NCBI GenBank assembly: GCA_038093975.1
Contig: JBBPTG010000117.1
Coordinates: 1-64,000 of the forward strand
Source of the DNA: Chalciporus piperatus
Taxonomy: Eukaryota > Basidiomycota > Agaricomycetes > Boletales > Boletaceae
Direction of reading: 5' to 3'
Length of the DNA stretch: 64,000 nucleotides
The notes under the pieces are model-generated. The model saw nothing but the letters and a program-made list of their open reading frames with translations, was not told the DNA's origin and did not search any database. Made by a program: the position numbers and the translations under genes. Below, piece by piece: positions 46,616 through 57,485 of this stretch (within the stretch, counting starts at the first letter, position 1; every line of letters begins with the position of its first letter).

Positions 46616-47201
46616 CCCGCTCACTCGCCTCTCCCATTCCAATTTTCGCCCTTCGTCTTTCGCGTTTCGACACATTTCCAGCACTATTGTCACATTCAAT
46701 TTTTTTTTGTTTTCGTTGCACTCGTTTTCGTACCGCTCGTCCCGAGTCTCATTCTCGTTCCGCTCTTCATGCCACTTCCCTTTCCCTTTCCGTGCGCCCG
46801 ACTCACTTCCCACTGTGATACCCTCTTCCTGTCATCCACTTTCGTGTATCCCAACTGTATCCCACCATTCTGTCCAGCTGTATCCATTGCATTCTGTATT
46901 GCATAGCATCAATGTAATTGTAGTCATCCAAGTGATATTGTACATCCTCTCGTGTCCACTATCAGGCAATATTTGTGATATGGGCTGATAGAGCCTGCTC
47001 GAGCAAACAATATCTCAAGAAATTTGTCCCTCATTTTGATAGTGCCTCATCTTGTTCTCTCGAGTCCACGAGTGAAATTGGCTGTGAAAATTTATTGTTG
47101 CGTGAAACCTCTACCAACTACTAACAGCCACTTGTCAGTTTTGGCTGGGGGTCAAGTATGAAGCCGCGACCTCGCTCGCCAGAACGCTGTTGCAATTCAA
47201 G

Positions 47202-48710
47202 AGGGCCCCAGAAGCTCCCCCTTATGTTTGTCCGCCCCATAGCAGATTCTATTTCCTAAAAAGGAAATACCGTCTGTCCGGGCGTAGCAGATTTGAGACA
47301 TTGGATGGGGTGATCTCTGTCCGGCCGTGACCAGCCGATAGCAGATTTTAGACCGGCCGATGCAGCCACTGAGGCTGACCAGCGACAATCTGTTCCAAAA
47401 GTTTGTGTACATTACTGTTCGAACTTCACGTACATCTAAAATGGAGGTTGAACTTCCTCCGAACACCAAATATCAGGTCCGACGTATCAAAAACATAGAA
47501 GTAATTTATTCCGATCTCGCGACATTGGCCCGTGATGGACAAAGGATTCCCGGCACTGTCATCAATGCTTTCGCAGCCACGCTCCAGGCCCATGACGACA
47601 TCGCAGCTGATTATGCCATCCTGTCCTCGTACATGGCTCCCATTGTTGAGGGATCGAGGTCGAAAGGCTACAGAACAATTGAAGAGCATATTCTAGCATC
47701 TGTGAGTATCTCTCTTCTCATATGGTGAACAATACTCACCTCATCTTGTAGTGCGCATCTTCATCCCCCCAGGAACTCCTGTCTCGTTCTCGGTGGATCT
47801 TTCCGCTCTGTGGGGGTAGTCCATCACATTGGGTGTTAACGTGGGCCAACATTGGAACCAAGGAACTCGGGATGTTCGATAGTATACCCGGACAGCACTC
47901 TGAGACGTGGGCAATGAAATCTACCAACCCGCAACATCACTCGGAGCACTGCGCGATTCTACATTGGCGAAGTTCTCGACATCTATAAGAAAGGCATGGG
48001 GAACCGATATGGCTCGGTGGAATCAGCAAACACAATTTCGCAAATCTGGTTCCTTTCGCTTCGTGTCTACATGCCCTCAGCACAGGTCTGCTTATATCAC
48101 GAGCCCTCGAACAAGCAGCTTGCTTAACCCATGCCATTTTTGTCTAGGAAATGGCTGAACTCGACGAAACAATCTACGAAGATGATAACACAGTCCCCCC
48201 CACCTTCACGAACATATACCATCGACATCACCTCATACACACGCCCCTATTAGTGACATCCTGTATCACGTCGGCAAGCGGGCGTTCGAAGTAGGTGACG
48301 GGGCTAGTCTTCAACTCCGAAAAGACACGGAAAAGCATTGGAATGTACTTACCCGGCCAGTTGTCAAGCAGAAATTGCTCAAGGTCAAGGTATCGGGTGG
48401 CAAGATAACATTTGCGAAATGATGGTGGTAGATTCGGATACCGTGGTGATGGGTTCCGATGGGGCCAAAAAGTGGAAAAGGTTGGTTGGGGGTTGGTAAT
48501 CGGTAGACGGCGGCTTACACTGTCAAGACGTAGGTTAGTTTGTTAAGAAAAGGGGGGCCACACGAGCCAAAAAAAAGCCTCCTTCTTGAGTGTGACGTGA
48601 CCGTGACATGTCTGTCCGAATAGCAGATTTGAGCCCCGGAGAATAGCAGATTTGAGACCGAAATTTGGGGGTCGACCCGGACAGACATAAGGGGGAGCTT
48701 CTGGGGCCCT
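47202..48710 (+). mobile_element. 1.5-kb DNA transposon carrying a Ulp1-like ORF, 8-bp target duplication AATTCAAG
   Basis: Terminal inverted repeats start AGGGCCCCAGAAGCTCCCCC and match for about 32 bp with one change. AATTCAAG lies at 47194-47201 and 48711-48718. In paralogous coatomer copies at 59090 and 54680 the site is uninterrupted (TTCAA..GGTACGTTGT). No transposase is present, so it is probably mobilised in trans. The superfamily is not settled. Confidence 0.92.
47441..48000 (+). CDS. Ulp1/SENP-like (C48) cysteine-protease domain fragment inside the element
   Basis: Exon 1 (47441-47701) encodes MEVELPPNTKYQVRR, then RIPGTVINAFAATLQAH and DYAILSSYMAP. A 50-bp GT-AG intron leads to SRSRWIFPLCGG, SHWVLTWANIG and ELGMFDSIPG. 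This follows the Ulp1 fold order: an N-terminal helix with an L/V-I-N-A pattern, R-W-I-F-P-L, the catalytic His in HWVL, and FDS. Beyond about 47920 the frame changes and the catalytic Gln and Cys are not found, so the domain may be truncated or need another intron. The protein would remove SUMO or ubiquitin-like modifiers if active. Confidence 0.6.
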
Positions 48711-49590
48711 AATTCAAGGGTACGTTGTGCCTCATGCAAAGCGTCATACATCGATTGAAGGGCGCATGTCAATAGCCGCAGCGGCATGCCTCGTTCAACC
48801 TCGTGATCGAGGAATCCGACAACAGCGCCAAGCTCATCGTCCTTGACGTGGTCGAGAAATTCCTGTCCCTCCGACCTCCGATCACGGAAGAATTAACGGG
48901 GACGCTCGGTTGCATCAAACGGAAGAGTATTCAGAGGGGTCTTCTGGCTATTAGGCGACGGGCGAGCGCTATCGAGGCAGCGATGGTGGAAGTTCTGGGT
49001 TTTCGCGGGGAGATTCCGATTCTGGAAGCGGAGACGAGGGAGGCGGAGGGGAATGGTGGCGCTGAAGATGGTGAAGAGGAGGTCTGGTCCTAGCAGGGGA
49101 AGAACGACGGTGTTGGCGGATGAAACCTACGCGACGGAAACGGCGTTCACGACGTCTGCGACCGCGCACAGTTCAAGCACTCAATCAAGGCCCCCGCTCA
49201 GAGGTAAGTTTTACGAAGGAGGGTGGTGGCAAACGATTGATGTGTGCTCTCAGGGCGATTTTTTCACCAGCGCGGTTCTTGCGGCTGCTCTGACGACTCG
49301 TGCTCCAATACGACGAACAATGTGAGGATAGTGGGAGAGTCAATGCTCTCCGTACAGAGGTAAGACCGGTTCTCGTTGTGTTCATACGGACCAACTGACG
49401 CCACCGTGCAGGCCATGTTCATCATGACCTCCGTCGTTTGTGTGGGTCGGTAAAAGTTCGTCGCGGTCCTGATCGACGAATACTCCAAAGAACGTATCCT
49501 GAGCTGCATCCAAACTCTGTGTGAGCGTACCGAGGTGAACAATATGTTCCTCAGAGATACCCGAAGATGCTTGGAGCTCAAAAGGTGTGT

Positions 49591-50570
49591 CCGACTCTCG
49601 CTGCCTCGACGACTCGACGACTATAGGGCTGACTCTTTCGAGCAGAAAGGCGCTGTGGAGAAGGAGGCCGAGATTGATACGAATATCGTGATCGGACCAG
49701 GAGCATTGAGCACACCAAGTGTGGGTCCAGGGGCCGAGGATGTCACGTTGTTCAGGTTTCGCGGAGAGAGAACGAGGGATACTGAGGGAGAGGGATGGCG
49801 AGATGCTCGTATCTCTCTCTCCCGCTCCCCGATTTCACGATCTGGTTGGAGACCGCGGGCTTATTCCACCCGAATGGCAGGGGGAGTGGTCCGAACGTGG
49901 GACCTGGTATCCCGTTTGGAATTTTCAAATCTTCTGGTGGGTTTTGGAGATGCCCAGCGGAGGGAAGAGGTACCGCCAATGGAGAGGAACCGCGGATGGA
50001 GAGGAACGAACGGGACAAATCGCAACCCCAGTCCATTTTCCCTACTCCCACCCATCATCACTTGCATCATCGACACCTGCATCCACACACTTACCGACTG
50101 TAGCAACACATTCCGCATCCTGCCTCGCATTCCCATCAATCACATTCGTCGCTCGCGCATCAGGCACATGCGCACCAACACTCTCAACACCAGCACTGCT
50201 ATCCTCACCAACATACACAACGCCAGCATGCGACATTGCACGGACAGCCGCATCGCCATGTTGTGCGCGCCACCGTCATAGACGGCACCATCACGTCGTG
50301 CCATCATGACACGTCTGGTCCTGGTGGAGGTCACACTGGAAGAGAGAGGAATGGAAGGTAGGAGGAAACAGCATGCCAGGAAGTCGGCCTCTGTCCACCC
50401 ATCCACTTCCAACGTCGCATAACTATGATGAGCGCGAGAGAGAAAGAGAAAGGGAACGCGATCAACCAATTTCGACGCCCGTTGACCTCGCCCGTCTCAT
50501 CATAGCATTTCCTCCAATGCTTCCTCCCCCGACATGGCTGGATGCCCGGTCCCAACGAATCTGGTCCATC
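49591..50570. other. Low-complexity interval, no gene assigned
   Basis: Frames are rich in Pro, His, Ser and Thr (repeated CACC/CATC triplets at 50040-50290 and a GAGAGAGA run at 50435-50455). Several overlapping open frames exist but none shows a domain. The first part may be decayed continuation of the coatomer fragment. Confidence 0.4.
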
Positions 50571-51606
50571 GGGACCTAGACCGTAGTCTCGCAGAGCGAT
50601 ATCGTAGACTGGCATATCTGCACTGTCAAAACAAGTTTCTGGACTCTCACAGGGATCTGCACGTACAGCAGAACTTCGCCCTGTCCATCCCCCGTTACTC
50701 GGACAATATTGCAGGCTTTGCTATACTGGAAGAACCACGACCACCCGCCGACGATGGTATGTGAACTGTAAACTTTGAGTTTCTCTGGCCTGATTCTGAT
50801 ATGTCCGTCGACAGTGGCCTGCTCATATCCGTTCTACTCGGGAGACCGGCTCCCTGTTTCGACCGCACCTTCACACATAACCACAGACGCGGTCGTCTCT
50901 GCATTCCAAGGACCGGGATGCTCTCTTAAGGAGAAATGGGAGAAGGTGTTTGTGTCGTCGATTGCGTCACCCAATGCCTCCGCCCATCATAACACTGGCA
51001 CCGCGGTCAACCATTTTCTTGTCCTTGGGCGGGCTGTGCACATGGTTGCTCACTGCCACGTCATCCAGGTCCATGCTCGCCTTGTGCCATTACCATCCAA
51101 GCAAGGTGTTTGGAAGAAGTACATAGTGCGAAATGTCAGGATGGTGAGGCAATCATCCATATCAATCCACGGGCGAGTTCCTGGTAGGATGAAGGGGAGC
51201 GCTGCTGGTCGTTCGGCAGTAAGAATGTAGAAGGAGGTACCGAGTGATGTCAGAAGGCTATCTACTAGTTATGATCGTCGACCAAGGTCCTACTAGCTCC
51301 CGCTCGACATTTGTGGGCTAAAATGTGTGAACCTCAGTGATTCTGGTGAACAGCGATCAAGATCACACCGATATCCGAGTTCAGGCCCTCACTGAGAGTC
51401 AGGCCTCAGGCTCAAAATATTGTCCAGTATTCACACAGGTGACAGTGGACCCACTGACACCCACATTTGGGTCCGAGGGACAGTGTTTTCAGCAACACGA
51501 GGCTGGCTTGAACCAAACAACGCTCACCCGCTCATCCAGGTTCTTTGCACTGATCATTCATCTCCTTGTCCGTGGCTTATTCCTACCTCCATCTAGACGC
51601 ACGACC
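50571..51606 (+). promoter_or_regulatory. Conserved upstream region of WD40-family copy 4
   Basis: 50690-50930 resembles 21990-22300. 50950-51080 and 51220-51320 resemble 38520-38770. 51430-51606 is the shared leader. A possible small spliced ORF (FAILEEPRPPADDG before a GTATGT donor) is shared with 22020 but has no known domain. Confidence 0.4.
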
Positions 51607-53462
51607 ATGGAGGTCCCGCAGGAACAACCAATAGACATTACCCCCAGGCCGATATTGACCATATCAACTGGTCACAACAGTGACACCGACCTGATAAGGT
51701 CTATAGCATGGCTTCCTGGTGACCGTATCGTCACTGGCTCGAACAGCGGCACTGTGCGGATCTGGAATTCGACGAACGGGACACCAGTTGGTACTTCAAT
51801 GGAGAACAGGAAAACTGCCTCGTGCATGGTGGCCACGAAAGATGGAAGGGTCTTCGCATCTTCCCTGGTGGTACAACATCTGGTAGTATGGAGCGTGGAT
51901 ACGCAGGAAGTGGTAGAGTCCAACGAACTCGATCCCTATGGTCCTGCTCGCCGGGTGGTGTTGTCCCCAAACGACGCACTCCTCGCCACTCAGCACAAGG
52001 AGTGTCTTGTCTTCTGGGAGATCGCGGGGGCTATGCAAGTCAAGCATTGCATCCAGCTCAAGAGTGCTCACAATGTCCACGTGCATGACCGGGGAATGTG
52101 TTTCTCTCCGGATAGCAGGCGATTCGCGGTATGCACCCACTTCGGATTTACTGTTCTCGATGTGGACACTGGCGAGATTATCCTTACGCTGGACAGTGTT
52201 GAGGACAACGTCACTATCGGCAACATCAGTGCTATCACGTGGTCACCTGATGGAGCTCGACTTTTCTGTGCCTACTACTCGACCAAGTCAGATAGTATGA
52301 GCAAAATCCGTTGTTTCACATCTGACACAGGCGAGCCCGTTGGCGAGCCATGGCTTGTGGATGGCACTGGTTTTATGCATCTGTACCTTTCACCAGACGG
52401 CAAATGTCTCGCAAGTGCCAACAGTCGGACAACCACAATTCACTTTTGGGATGCCGAATCATGGAACCCGATCGGAGAGCCGCTCCCCAATGAATCATTC
52501 GTGTATGCAATTGCATTCTCGCCTTCAGGAGAGTTTCTTGCCTCTGTCGACAAGCTAGGAAGACTCCACACCTGGCGTGTCCCCTCGCGGAACGACAATG
52601 ATCGAGAGGTACTACCATTCGCTCACGATCAGTTCCTTTACTCACCCCAATACTGTAGACCCTACATCCCCTCCTTGATGTGCGTTCCAGTGCTCTCTAT
52701 ACTTGCCGTTTCTGAGTTTCTGTATCTATAGATGCCAGCAGTGATCTCGCCTGACACCAGCGGTCCTTCGACTATGCCTAACCTTGATTTATTTGATGTG
52801 AGTTTAGACACTACATTTCTCATTCCCAATGTCTCCCGCTGACGATCCCTAGATTCCCGAACCACGTCGACCTGCCATCCAAGATCGCTTGCGAGCGAGA
52901 GACCTAAACTCATCCCGTGATGGTCCCCGCGTGCAGCAGCATAATTCAGGACTCCCAAGTTGGCGGTGGTGGAAACGAATACCTCGCCTCGTATTCACCC
53001 GAGTGGACCCAATATATCCAGGATACGCGCCGCCAGTAAGCTAATCACTCTCCCGTTCATCACGAATACTCAAGTCCGTCTCTCGAACAGCGCACGTACG
53101 TCGCGTCAAGTCACAGCGTGAATCGTGGCACTCGGACGCCGCCCACTGCATCTGCAAATGATCCACCCCTCACGATCTTCGTTGAATCCTCTTCCGGAGA
53201 GGAGAGCAGTGAGGGTTCAACGAGCGATACTCCCGCAGCTGATGTTGAGGTCGGTCAAATTGGATGCTGTGGTTTCTTCGGGCGTCGACAGCCTGAGCCT
53301 GGCGCGACCGCAGCTCGGAGACAACAGAATGTTCCTCGGGCTGTCGATCGGACTTTGCGCGGTACTCGTCCACTTAACTCAGGCAACACACCCATCCCCG
53401 AACCGTCCTCCATTCCCCCCGTATCGCAGGATATTCTGGAGATGTCTGCTGTTGTATCATAG
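51607..53462 (+). CDS. WD40-family protein with disordered tail, copy 4 (intact, four exons)
   Basis: Exons 51607-52608, 52732-52797, 52853-53035 and 53091-53462 give 540 residues in one frame with GT-AG introns. It is the closest paralogue of the gene at 39029, with the same blades (IAWLPGDRIVTGSNSGTVRI, GMCFSPDSRRFAVCTH, LDSVEDNVTIGNISAITWS, MHLYLSPDGKCLASANSR) and the same tail (DGPRVQQHNSGLP, FTRVDPIYPGYAPP, SSSGEESSEGS, IGCCGFFGRRQPEPGATAAR). Differences cluster in loops of the propeller as well as in the tail. A WD40-only product ending at 52731 is again possible if the first intron is retained. Function unknown. Confidence 0.75.
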
Positions 53463-53900
53463 ACAAATACACCCTCCCCTATGGCTATAACCGAAACGAC
53501 TATTCTCAAGCTTGCCTCTCCTAGTTGTCATTATAGAAGTAACGAAATCTGCCCCAAACGCGAGTCATACTATGTGCCTGGCCGTGGTACGGTTTCCTGA
53601 TCTCTGGTAAGGCCTGATTAACAACGGGTTCTGCACGGTCTTCGTTTGGTCAGCGCGAAGAACAGGCTACGTGACTGTACAATCAGTGTTTTCTTCCCCG
53701 CTGGCGCTGCGAGCTCAAATTCAAATGCCGGGATGAGGACGAAGAGATTTTCCTTCATCCTGAAGGGAATAGGTTATCACTCCGCTCGACAAGATAGGTA
53801 GCATTTACACTCACTCGACGAGTGAGAACCGGTAGCCGATGCATGCGTGCGGACCACGAACGAAAGGTCAGAATATGGTCCCAGACACCTCGCAGAGATG
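53463..53900. other. 3' flank of WD40 copy 4, duplicated
   Basis: 53490-53770 matches in reverse 22290-22560 and 26940-27190. No gene was recognised. It borders the coatomer fragment C. Confidence 0.5.
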
Positions 53901-53904
53901 ATCT

Positions 53905-55238
53905 GTCACATGATGTGTTTCTGCAGTATCCTGAGCCATTGAAACATCGGTCGACCTACATATATACAGGGTGTTCGAGCTCGTCCATATCGGGGATACG
54001 ATCCAGAGTATGGTACAAATCCTTCCCGACAAAGAGATGGTGCCGTTGCCCATGCTGTTCCTGTATGCGCCAGCATCTTCGGTCTTCCCCCGATAGGACC
54101 CAACCTAGACGCGTCCTCCTCTCCACCGTTCCCCTCCACCTCAATATCTTTCACCCCATCCACATACTCCCCTAATATCCAGATTTTTTGCCTTGATGCT
54201 ACTGAGTGTCCCCGTTGATTTTCCGTGATCGTAGGTCGGCGGGACGGGAATTTCTCGACCATTTTGCTAATGAATGCGATGACGTTGAGTGCAGACGGGT
54301 CCGAGGAAGTCCACGAGCGCATGTACGACACTCGCTACCACCACTGAAAAATTGATCGCCATGATGTGGATGCTTCGTATCAGAAGTTGTCGGTACTCGG
54401 GTGCCTGAGGGGAAACATGAGCCATCAGATAGGCATCACGATATGGCAAAACCTTGTCGCAACCCCGTTCCTGAGTATTCCGGATCGACGCCACACTAAG
54501 CACGATGCTGATCGCTTTCCGGCGCACCTCCATGTCGGCACTGTTCCAAACGTTAGTCGTGTGGGACGGGAGACGTCGAAGTTTTGACCTGCCTAGAGAT
54601 TCAGAAGACCTGCGGTATGACCAGGATGAGTGATCATTGAGTCAGTGGATGAAGCGGACGATGGGCCCCGACAACGTACCTCTGACCGCAGCAGGATTCT
54701 GGGTCAGTATGGTGAGCGAAGGCGCGGCTTCATACTTGACCGCGCGCGATGACGAGCTGAAAAGCTCGAACATGCAGCAAACGTATCGAGGCTATATGTC
54801 ACTGAAAATGTTAGGAAGATATCGGCACGTAGAGCTCTCCCTCGCCGTGTGGGTGGAGCCGTTTTTGCAATCCATCCTCGCGACCTCGATGACATCCATC
54901 TGTAACCCCTCATCTATCGACGCGACGCCATCCCGTACATTTCGTAGCCAGTCCACCGGTCTATTCATCGCTAGGTCGAGGAATACGAATGCGTTGCGCT
55001 TACACGTCACGTCCGATTCGGCAGCGAGGAAAGCCTGCGTGAGTTCAGTTGCATCGGGAACTAGAGATCCGTGTTCGCGATGAACAGTGTACTGGAGAGC
55101 AAAAATGTAGGCTTCGCGGACATATGAATGGTGGTGTTCGAGGTTGGTACGGAGAGTCGGAATGCTCGAGAGGTTGAAGGAGTTCTGCGTCTTTGGATAG
55201 TCTGAAGGAAGCGGAGGGTAGCGCCACGGATTGGCCAC
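53905..55238 (-). pseudogene. SEC26: Coatomer beta subunit fragment C (longest)
   Basis: Read on the minus strand, coatomer beta blocks occur in native order. They are HHHSYVREAYIFALQYTV, LVPDATELTQAFLAAESD and VTCKRNAFVFLDLAMNRP, then DEGLQMDVIEVARMDCKNG. After an intron come RYVCCMFELF, SSSSRAVKYEAA and TQNPAAV. Next are MEVRRKAISIVLSVAS, APEYRQLLIRSIHIMAINFS and VVHALVDFLG, then ALNVIAFISKMVEKFPSRRP and ILGEYVDGVKDIE. Between TQNPAAV and MEVRRK the piece with IKESDNNAKLIVL is lost. Frames break several times, so it is a pseudogene. Confidence 0.85.
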
Positions 55239-55731
55239 GTACTTATATTCGTTTGGGTGTTGCTACAGAACAAAAAATCAGAAATAAAATACGCCGAGTG
55301 ATCAGAACAAGAAGAGTACGCACGAGTACGAATGGTGTTGCCAAGGGATATTGGACGGAGATCGTCATGTCTTCCTGCTGGGCTCGAGATCGCTGAGTTT
55401 CCAGAAATACTAGTAGTGACCCGGTTGCATGTCTTTTCCGTTTCCAAAGTATTGCAGTTCACAATACCGGGTTAAACTAAGAGAGCTCATTTCCCCACAC
55501 GACGAGCGTCTTTCGCTGCCAGTGGTCAAACTATGGATGGCCGACGATCCAGCTACCCTGTCAGTAAGTTCTGTTTCTCGCTGTGGAGAAAGAGTGCTTG
55601 GCCGCTCACTAGGAAGCATTTTATAAATCGGAAAGTCAAACATCGCAAGTTTCAAGCTATACTCGGGGTTTGGGTTACCGTAGGGAGTATGGTGTCTCAT
55701 GTTCAAGAGTGATACGACCACGAGCCTATTA
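55239..55731. other. Junction segment upstream of coatomer fragment C
   Basis: 55632-55731 is the left half of the duplicated segment that the Tc1/mariner element split (the right half is 58682 onward, with a paralogue at 43150-43250). A minus-strand frame with RHHTPYGNPNPEYSLKLA and FDFPIY is shared with 43150-43240 and may be a coding remnant of unknown family. Confidence 0.4.
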
Positions 55732-55824
55732 CAGCCGTTTTGGTAAATAATGGCAGAAGCGTCGAAATTTTTGCTTGTTATAGAACTTTGTACATACACT
55801 AGACACTCCTCAATCTCATCAGAA

Positions 55825-57378
55825 ATGAACAACATCAGTGGTTTCAAGCTTCGCATTCCACCCAAAAAGAAGTACCGTCTTCTCCAAAGGAGCGAGTCGA
55901 CTGGCAGCCTGAGTGGCGAAGAGTTCCACGCTGGTCAGCGAGAACAGCAACACTGCCGAGCGACACTCGAGGAAGAGGACTCGGACAACACCAAGGACGA
56001 CGGAAACAGCTCAGAGAAGGAGAATGAAGGTGTCAACAAGCAGACAGACTCTCTACATTTTCCTGCTTCAATGACAAAGCGTAAGCGAGGAGAAACTGGT
56101 AATGTGACAGGCGCATATACTCGGTCTATGACTCTTCTTCATCTCTTACCGTGATTTCTAGTAGGTGACGGACAGGTTTCCGACTCGGCCGTCACTGCAA
56201 AAACCATTCAGGATGTCACCTTCATAGCTGCAATCACTTCTGCTGCCGAAATGAAGAAGCCACAGGCAAAACGTGCACCAACACCTGGCGTGGAGTTTGT
56301 GTTTGGTCTCAACGAGCCCTGGGACACGTTACGTGCACAGATCCTCACGAAAGTCTCAGCCGCTCTCAATCCAAAGACGATTGACTTCGATAACTACGCT
56401 GTCTCATTCTTCATCCCTCGCACCCTGCCAAAACCGGGCCTTGCCCTCATGAACCAAGCTGACTTCGAAGGGCTACTCAAACGTGCAAACAACCTGACCG
56501 GCAAGACCCCAACCATCAATCTTGTTATTGTCGAAAAGGACACACCGGCCTCGGAAACTAATCTGGGTGACGATAACGAGCTCAGTGAGCCTGCAAAGAA
56601 GAAGAACAAGAAACGAGTAATCTTTTTATTGACTTTCGTGTTGTATATTGCTTCTTATATGTCTCAGAAGGAATCCGAGGCAGTTCTCCCTGGAAACGAG
56701 AAGAAGAATCAATTCATCAAAGAACTTCGTGAGCGCTGGGCTTGCAAAAAGCCGGACACTGTTTGCCCATCTCCCCACTGTTATGTGGACCCAGGAACTG
56801 AAGATCACCATCCCCTCAATCCGGAGCGGTTTGATTGCTGGGCATCAGCTCTCGTACGTCATGAAACTTAGTGGTTCATTTACTTCACATCCTCCGAAAA
56901 GCTCAAGAACGATATTGTGATTGCGACATTGGAAAAACCTCCGAACAACAAGCTCTTCGATGACAAGGCCACTCGGATCAGTCCTGTTCTCCAACGTCGT
57001 CTTGATGCACAAGCTGCTGTGAAATCTGCGCCTCCTTCAACTGCTCCGATTTTCAACTTCACCATTGGTAACAAGATCGCAGGACTTCTTCGTCCATTTC
57101 ACGCTGCTCCAGCACAGCCACAAGTTCAACCACATGATCTCAGTAGTGATCGCCTTCTTCCCCTAAATCGCGCGATCGGAGTTGACATTCCCCTTGTTCA
57201 GTTTTGTGAAACTTATCATCTTTCTCCTAACATCCTTACTACACTTCAGGAACATGCTTTCGAAAACGCTACCCTTCTCCGTTTTGTTACCATATCTCAA
57301 CTCGAGAAAATGGGTCTTCGTCTTGGTGAGATTGCTGCACTTCGTGACGCAATTGAAAAATGGTCCACTCCACTGTAA
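55825..57378 (+). CDS. Passenger gene of the Tc1/mariner element: SAM-like C-terminus, unknown function
   Basis: Proposed exons 55825-56098, 56165-56616, 56668-56853 and 56902-57378 (GT-AG introns of 66, 51 and 48 bp) give 462 residues. An upstream in-frame ATG at 55750 would add 25. The N-terminus is Ser/Glu/Lys-rich and disordered, with a KRKR cluster. Residues about 270-300 hold a Cys/His cluster (WACKKPDTVCPSPHC, then DHH). Residues about 397-461 resemble a SAM domain (VDIPLVQFCETYHLS, LLRFVTISQLEKMGLRLGE), a helical protein- or RNA-binding module. It converges on the transposase with 107 bp between stops, is wholly inside the TIRs, and shows no stop or frameshift. A role in regulation or targeting of transposition is only inferred. 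Confidence 0.65.
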
Positions 57379-57485
57379 AAATGCTATACCATCACTGTAT
57401 TCATCACACTCGTCATTGCTGTATCACTACGCCATTACCAATGCTTGTCTCCATTACCGAGTCTGCAATGTAACCACCTTTGAGG

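Larger units (their letters stand above)
43793..47149 (+). mobile_element. Tnp2-type DNA transposon with 7-bp target duplication GGTCAAG
   Basis: The left end CCCAGCCAAAACTGACAAGT (continuing GGCTG..AGTGGTGGGTAGAGG) is mirrored at the right end with few changes. GGTCAAG lies at 43786-43792 and 47150-47156. The empty site is seen in paralogous coatomer-beta copies at 59025 and 54740, where GGTCAAGTAT continues uninterrupted. Total length is 3,357 bp. It carries a broken Tnp2 transposase and a second ORF. Confidence 0.92.
43740..49590 (+). pseudogene. SEC26: Coatomer beta subunit fragment A, interrupted by two DNA transposons
   Basis: Coatomer pieces lie at 43765-43792 (SSSRAVK), 47150-47201 (YEAATSLARTL) and 48719-49590. 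The last part reads IEESDNSAKLIVLD and then jumps directly to VVEKFLSLRPPITEELTGTLG, skipping about 60 residues present in intact coatomer beta. It continues with GEIPILEAETREAEG, RTTVLADETYATETAFTT, a 50-bp intron, GDFFTSAVLAAALT, MFIMTSVVCVG and SCIQTLCERTEVNNMFLRDT. COPI beta is essential, so the functional gene must be elsewhere. The insertions at 43793-47149 and 47202-48710 split codons. Confidence 0.8.
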
